This document shows positions 31,095 through 35,319 of a DNA stretch of 35,319 bases, in pieces; position 1 is the stretch's first letter; the number at the start of each line of letters is the position of its first letter. The notes under the pieces are model-generated. The model was not told the DNA's origin, searched no databases, and was given only the letters and a program-made list of their open reading frames with translations. The position numbers and the translations under genes were made by a program. The stretch is from DASVEE01 sp036399695. Lineage in GTDB: Bacteria; Acidobacteriota; Thermoanaerobaculia; Gp7-AA8. The stretch spans positions 1 to 35,319 of the forward strand of contig DASWMP010000099.1 of the NCBI GenBank assembly GCA_036399695.1, read 5' to 3'.

Positions 31095-32219
31095 TTACAG
31101 AGCGTCGAGCGCAACTTTCCCGAGGGCGATGGCGATGAGCTCTGCGTTGCCGTCGGCTGGGAAGGGGAAGGCATTCGAGATGACGGAAACGGCGATCTCC
31201 TGGTCGGGGAAATAGAGGAGAAAACTCAGGAACCCAGGGACGGCGCCGCCGTGCGACACGGCCGGATGGCCGAACATTTTCTGCACGGACACGCCGAGCG
31301 CGTAACTGTTCGGCACGACGGTGTTGTTTGCGAGTCGTGCGGCGGTGGTCATGGTGGCGTACGAGTCCGGCAGCATGGCGCGGCCGGTGGCGAGGAGGTG
31401 CGCCCAGCGAGTGAGATCGGATGCGGTGGAGCAAAGCGCACCGGACGACACCATCCCCGACGTGTGGAATGAATTCAGTCGGATCCACTGCCCATTGACC
31501 AGGCTGTAGCCGTCATGCAGCGGCAGGTTGGACGTTCCGCACACGCCTGTGTCGAGGAGCCCGAGCGGCAACGCGAGCTCATTCTGGATGAACTCCGCGT
31601 ACGGCCTGCCGGTGATCGATTCGATCGCATAGCCGAGCAGCAGGTAGCCGGAGTTGCTGTAGCTCCACTTGCTGCCGGGCGTGAAATCGAACGGTTTCCC
31701 GTTGAGGGTCTTGATGGCCTGCGCACGCGGGAACGGCGCCATGACGACAGCCGGAGTCAGCACCGCCGGGTACGGGTCGCGAGCGACGCCCGAGGTGTGG
31801 GTGAGGAGGTGCCGCAGTGTGATCGTCCTTCCTCGTGTGTCGAACTCGGGCACGTACTTTTCGATGCGATCGTCGAGTGTCAAAGCCCCGCGTTCGGCCA
31901 GGCGGAGAATCGCCGCTGCTGTGAATTGCTTCGTGATCGAGCCGATGCGCAGCACTGACCGCGGTGTTGCGGCAGTTGCGCTCTCTCGATCGGTCATGCC
32001 GAATGCTTCCGAGTAGATGACGCGACCGTGGTGTGACACCGCGATCTGCATCGCCGGCACGCCGGCCGCCATGGCAGTTTCCGCGGCCTGACGTGCCGCT
32101 GTCACGATGGCCACCGGCGCGACGGGCGTCTCCGGATGCTGCGCGGCCCGCCTCTTCGTCGCCGCGGCGACAGGAAGCTGACCGAGAATCAGAAGCAGGG
32201 CGAGAAGTGCTCGAGTCAT
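31095..32219 (-). CDS. Secreted serine hydrolase of the class C beta-lactamase/DD-peptidase fold
   Basis: 374 residues, ATG 32219 with GGGGA about eight bases upstream. Residues 1-20 are a signal peptide (ALLALLLILGQLPVAAA). Catalytic motifs: Ser94-I-T-Lys97 (IGSITKQF), Tyr187-S-Asn189 (WSYSNSGYLLLG) and His323-G-G (SHGGAVPGF), the SxxK, YxN and HxG boxes of the beta-lactamase/esterase EstB/D-aminopeptidase family. HTSG at 141-144 is the conserved HLLTHTSG motif. Targets may be peptidoglycan peptides, D-amino-acid peptides or esters; resistance is not implied. A decayed relative lies upstream (32666-32770). Transcribed convergently with the YciI-like gene. Confidence 0.93.
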   Translation of the reverse strand: MTRALLALLLILGQLPVAAATKRRAAQHPETPVAPVAIVTAARQAAETAMAAGVPAMQIAVSHHGRVIYSEAFGMTDRESATAATPRSVLRIGSITKQFTAAAILRLAERGALTLDDRIEKYVPEFDTRGRTITLRHLLTHTSGVARDPYPAVLTPAVVMAPFPRAQAIKTLNGKPFDFTPGSKWSYSNSGYLLLGYAIESITGRPYAEFIQNELALPLGLLDTGVCGTSNLPLHDGYSLVNGQWIRLNSFHTSGMVSSGALCSTASDLTRWAHLLATGRAMLPDSYATMTTAARLANNTVVPNSYALGVSVQKMFGHPAVSHGGAVPGFLSFLLYFPDQEIAVSVISNAFPFPADGNAELIAIALGKVALDAL

Positions 32220-32440
32220 TTGGTCGTCCCCAATCTCGCGGCGCCGGAGCTTCGCGCCCTCACATGTAGCAATGTGGAGTAAGCGTAGTGGGTGGAGGCA
32301 GCGTGAGCGTCACGATCCGGTAAACGAATGCTTCTTCCGCAACAGGAACGTGACCTGATCCGGAAGCAACACTCCCTTCTCTCCGCTGTACTAGAGGTGC
32401 CGCCGAGAGTGCCGGGCGAAAACGACATCCCCCGCGATTC

Positions 32441-32630
32441 GCGCGGCCCGCGGAACGCGTTTGGACTGCGGCAGCGACGCTTCATCAGCTGCCGCTTTCT
32501 CACAGTGGCAGCGGTCGAGCTGCCACTCTGCTGGCACACCACGAGGGCCGCAGCTCGACGCTGCGGCTGTTGGAAAGCGGCAGTTGGTGAAGCGTCGCTG
32601 CCGCAGTCCAAACTGCGCCGTGGGCCGTGT
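32441..32630. repeat. MITE-like long inverted repeat
   Basis: GTTTGGACTGCGGCAGCGAC at 32459 reappears in inverted form ending at 32613, and similarity continues inward for about 60 bp (GACGCTTCA, CTGCCGCTTTC, CAGCG) and outward for about 15 bp. The centre is near 32536. No coding capacity; inserted between the serine-hydrolase gene and the decayed copy. Confidence 0.85.
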
Positions 32631-32665
32631 GTTACTCGACGCAATCCGGTCGAGTTCACTGAGCC

Positions 32666-32770
32666 AAGCGCAGCGTTGGCCACGGCGACCACGATGAGCT
32701 GTGGGTTGCCGCCGATTGCCGCGGGGACCGCATTCGTCACGACCGCAGTGGCGATGTCGCGACCTTCCGG
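32666..32770 (-). pseudogene. Remnant of a second serine hydrolase (C-terminal end only)
   Basis: The minus strand encodes PEGRDIATAVVTNAVPAAIG and then GGNPQLIVVAVANAAL. It aligns with the C-terminus of the intact hydrolase (PDQEIAVSVISNAFPFPADG; GNAELIAIALGKVAL): IA-x-x-V, NA-x-P, GN-x-x-LI and the final AL match in register. A stop codon (32786-32788) precedes it, no catalytic motif remains, and the MITE-like repeat follows where the gene should end. Probably the tail of a duplicated or related gene lost by deletion. Confidence 0.6.
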
Positions 32771-32846
32771 TCGTTGCTGACGGCTGCGTCACGCACGGCA
32801 GCGGAACCGGCAAGTCTTCTTCTCCGCTCTCCGATTTGTCGCATTG

Positions 32847-32864
32847 CTCCCATTGGTCCTACTG
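32847..32864. repeat. 9-bp-period repeat N6
   Basis: CTCCCATTG and GTCCTACTG, overlapping the stop codon (32859-32861) of the peptidase fusion gene. Confidence 0.4.
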
Positions 32865-35319
32865 AGCCAGCACCCCCATCACGTTATCTCCCGAATCTCG
32901 GTCGATGTAGTAGTTGTACGGGTCCACGCCGGCGAACAGCGGCTTCTTGTTGCTGACGAACTTCAGCACCTGCTTGCCCGAGCGGATGGGGTGCCGTTCC
33001 ATCAGGAGCACGTGTGACTTGTCGAATGCGTGGCGGCCTGGTTCGGCGGTGAAGAGGCCGATCTCGATGCGCTCGGCCAGAGGCGTCTCCGTCTCCTTGC
33101 CTTTGTTGTCGGCGTAGAGCTTCTTCGCCTCGACCGGCACGGTCACGTCCCACTTGCCGTCGGGGCGCTGGACGGCAGTGGGCTGGGTGACTTTCAGGTC
33201 GTAGAGCGTGACGCGCTCGAACAGATCGGTGATCAGCGCCTGATCCTCGGCTGTTTTGGCCTCGGCGCGGAAGGCGGCGATCATGTCGACCATCCGGGGG
33301 TATGGCGCGCCTTTGAATTTGTAGCGCGCCAGCATGTTGCGCAGGGCGCGGTTGACGCCGTCCTCGCCGAGGCGCTTCGTCAGGAGGTACATGACCATGG
33401 CGCCTTTGCGGTAGGCGATGTGGTTCTGGCCGAGGACGCGGGCGAGCGGCGGTTCCTCCGGGTTCCAGGCGCGGCCCTGGAGATAGCGATCGAGCTCGTG
33501 CTGCAGATAGCGGCGGAGCTGATCCTCGCCGCGGAACCGCTGAATCACCCGCCCCGCTGAATATTGAGCGAGCGTTTCGACGAAGAACGTGTAGCCCTCC
33601 GTCTCCGCCCCCATCATCTGATACGGCCACCACTGATGGGCGAATTCGTGGGCGGTCATGCCGGTGACGAAGTCGAAGGAGTCCTCCGCGGTGTAGTCGC
33701 CGATGAACCCGACCGACTCCGAGAACGGAATCGTGCCGGCGAATGCCTGCGCGGCGTTCTTGTAGGCGGGGAATTCGACGACGCGGAAATGATCGAACTG
33801 ATAGGGGCCGAAGTTCGCCTGGTAGTAATCGAGCGAGGCCACCATGGCGTCGAGCATCCGATCGACGTTCCACGCGTGCTCCGGGTGGTAATAGACGGCG
33901 AAGTCGACGCCGCCGTACTGCCGGTGCTTCTCGGCATAGCGCGCGGACTGCACGGAGAAGCGGGGGCGAATGGGCGCGGTGGAGACGAAGCGGGCCGTGC
34001 GCCGGCCGTCGCGCGTCACGTCCGAGATTTTCCTGCCGGGCGCGATCGGCGTCTGGCCGGCGTCGGTCGACAGGGTGATGTCCGACTTCCTGACCCATCC
34101 GTTGCCGAACGACATCCGCGTCGTTGCCGACACATCTTCCAGCTTCGGCGGTCCCGGGAGCTCGGGTAACCCGTGCTTGCGCCGCAGCTCGGGGTCCTGC
34201 ATCAGGCCGCTGTTGTTCATGCCGAGAACGGGCATGAGGTCGTCTTCGGTGAGGAACGTGCCGTTCTCGACGATCGTCGTGGCCTGCTTGCCGTTGCGAA
34301 ACCCGCGATGCCAGCGCCGCGTCTCGAACGTGAGGAGCACCGCGTCACCCGGTTGCATCGGGCGCGCGAGGCGGTAGATGCGATAGGGGTATGGCTTGCC
34401 GTCGAGGATCTGCCGCGCGCCCGCAACGTTGACGCTGGTCAGCTCGACGCCTTCCTCGATGAGACGGACGTGCAGGTCCGCGATCGGCTGTGCCGTCCTG
34501 TTGCGGAGCAGATAGCGGCCTTTCGTCATGGCCCGCCGCTCTTCCGTGTAAATGGCGACGTCGAGCGTCAACTCCTCTAGCGACGGCTGCGGCATGCCGA
34601 TGTATTTGGCGAAGCGCTTTTCATAGTCGACGGCCGCCGCTTCCTTCTCGTCGCTCGTCCGGTACTCATTGAGGATGTTGGTGTTGTAGTACGCATAGGC
34701 GCCCGTTGCCGCGAACATCAGAAGCGCGGCGACGGCGACCAGCCCGGGCGCGCCCGCGAGACGGCGCCGCGCCAGTGCGAGCCGTGGCTTCAGGCGAATC
34801 TCGGTGCCTCGTCTCCAGAGAAGATGCGCGGCGAGGAGCAGCAGGATGGCGAAGGCGCCCCAGTAGAGCCGGAACGTCCATGCGCCCTTCCAGAACCCGG
34901 CCGCTCCATTGAGGTCACTGAGCGGCACGCCCGAGGTCTCGCCGAAATTGAGGAGATGGTGATTGACCCAGCGATGGCTGTTGTTCAACTCCCGCCAGAC
35001 CAGGAGGAGCACCATCACTGCCCAGCCGATGAACTTGTGGGGACTGAGCGACTGGACGAGGATGGCCACCGCTGCCACGAGCAGCATGTCGAAACTCTGC
35101 GGCAGCACGTACCAGAGGAGGTATTTCCCGAGCTCGACGTTCGTGAAGTTCAGCGAGAGCTGCAGGACGATGGACGCGACGACGTTGCAGACGAGCATCG
35201 ACACGAGCACGAGCGCCAGCGCCATCGTCTTGGGCACGACGTACGCCCAGTTGGGGAGCGGCGCGGCGTCGATGAGCTCGTGCACGCGGCGGTCGCGCTC
35301 GCGCCAGACGACCTCACCC
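32859..35319 (-). CDS. ABC-2-type permease fused to M1-family aminopeptidase (5' end outside window)
   Basis: The open frame continues past the window edge (upstream residues EVVWRERDRRVHELID are in frame), so at least 820 residues are seen. The N-terminal visible part has about five membrane segments (PKTMALALVLVSMLVCNVVA; FDMLLVAAVAILVQSL; IGWAVMVLLLVW; YWGAFAILLLLAAHLL; GLVAVAALLMFAATGAYAYY). A long extracytoplasmic part then carries the zinc peptidase motif HEFAHQWWPYQ with a downstream Glu in VETLAQYSAG, as in gluzincins of the M1 family, and KGAMVMYLL. Such permease-peptidase fusions usually sit beside an ABC ATPase gene, expected just upstream of the window. Function in peptide turnover or transport is inferred. 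Confidence 0.9.
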   Translation of the reverse strand, partial: GEVVWRERDRRVHELIDAAPLPNWAYVVPKTMALALVLVSMLVCNVVASIVLQLSLNFTNVELGKYLLWYVLPQSFDMLLVAAVAILVQSLSPHKFIGWAVMVLLLVWRELNNSHRWVNHHLLNFGETSGVPLSDLNGAAGFWKGAWTFRLYWGAFAILLLLAAHLLWRRGTEIRLKPRLALARRRLAGAPGLVAVAALLMFAATGAYAYYNTNILNEYRTSDEKEAAAVDYEKRFAKYIGMPQPSLEELTLDVAIYTEERRAMTKGRYLLRNRTAQPIADLHVRLIEEGVELTSVNVAGARQILDGKPYPYRIYRLARPMQPGDAVLLTFETRRWHRGFRNGKQATTIVENGTFLTEDDLMPVLGMNNSGLMQDPELRRKHGLPELPGPPKLEDVSATTRMSFGNGWVRKSDITLSTDAGQTPIAPGRKISDVTRDGRRTARFVSTAPIRPRFSVQSARYAEKHRQYGGVDFAVYYHPEHAWNVDRMLDAMVASLDYYQANFGPYQFDHFRVVEFPAYKNAAQAFAGTIPFSESVGFIGDYTAEDSFDFVTGMTAHEFAHQWWPYQMMGAETEGYTFFVETLAQYSAGRVIQRFRGEDQLRRYLQHELDRYLQGRAWNPEEPPLARVLGQNHIAYRKGAMVMYLLTKRLGEDGVNRALRNMLARYKFKGAPYPRMVDMIAAFRAEAKTAEDQALITDLFERVTLYDLKVTQPTAVQRPDGKWDVTVPVEAKKLYADNKGKETETPLAERIEIGLFTAEPGRHAFDKSHVLLMERHPIRSGKQVLKFVSNKKPLFAGVDPYNYYIDRDSGDNVMGVLAQ

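Overview
The window is a high-GC bacterial chromosome segment. It is most likely from an uncultured Acidobacteriota (Thermoanaerobaculia-like) genome. That placement is inferred from the protein architecture: large secreted proteins carrying Ig-like/BACON-like modules and a duplicated C-terminal domain, a secreted multi-module GH13 pullulanase, an ABC-permease/M1-peptidase fusion, and many dispersed palindromic repeats. I see no rRNA, tRNA, integrase or CRISPR.

Layout. 1-4232: terminator and a large secreted metzincin-like protein on the minus strand. 4561-5476: a membrane protein overlapping a winged-helix regulator. 5529-5921: a small STAS-like protein. 6012-13254: a copper-type metal-resistance block with a Cys-rich secreted protein, a TolC-like channel, a CusB-like adaptor with a heavy-metal-binding motif, a CusA-like RND pump, a cupredoxin lipoprotein and an OsmC protein. 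13255-13829: repeats, a truncated DUF5615 gene and a possible regulatory direct repeat.

The most unusual part is 13830-20920. A 1175-residue cytoplasmic-looking protein contains about 110 Cys and well over 100 Thr but only about five Ser outside its first 120 residues. It is built from 17 copies of a C-x8-C-T unit followed by a field of C-x4-T-A-x-P-T-x-C units (36 in all), separated by Gly/Ala linkers. It is followed by an APH-fold kinase, a HopA1-family protein and a LanC-like cyclase, the last three joined by ATGA stop/start overlaps. APH kinase plus HopA1 lyase plus cyclase is the enzyme set of class V lanthipeptides (lexapeptide type), and the first two occur in thioviridamide-type pathways. 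I therefore propose a giant, many-core lanthipeptide precursor with its own split synthetase. No protease or transporter is visible in the window.

21096-25202 is a secreted pullulanase with four tandem N-terminal modules, its SD buried in a possible hairpin. 25203-25789 is repeat-rich. 25790-28446 holds a small secreted peptide, a TPR protein with an apparently frameshifted HTH partner, and an AbiEii-like nucleotidyltransferase. 28612-35319 holds a Tat-exported amine oxidase, a secreted YciI-like protein, a serine hydrolase of the beta-lactamase fold, a decayed second copy of it, and a partial ABC-permease/M1 peptidase fusion.

A second theme is repeated DNA. Two families of short tandem units, one with a 7-bp period forming large hairpins and one with a 9-bp period (GGGACCTAT-like), recur across the window. 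The 7-bp family also lies in frame inside two enzyme genes: the CusA-like pump and the lanthipeptide kinase.
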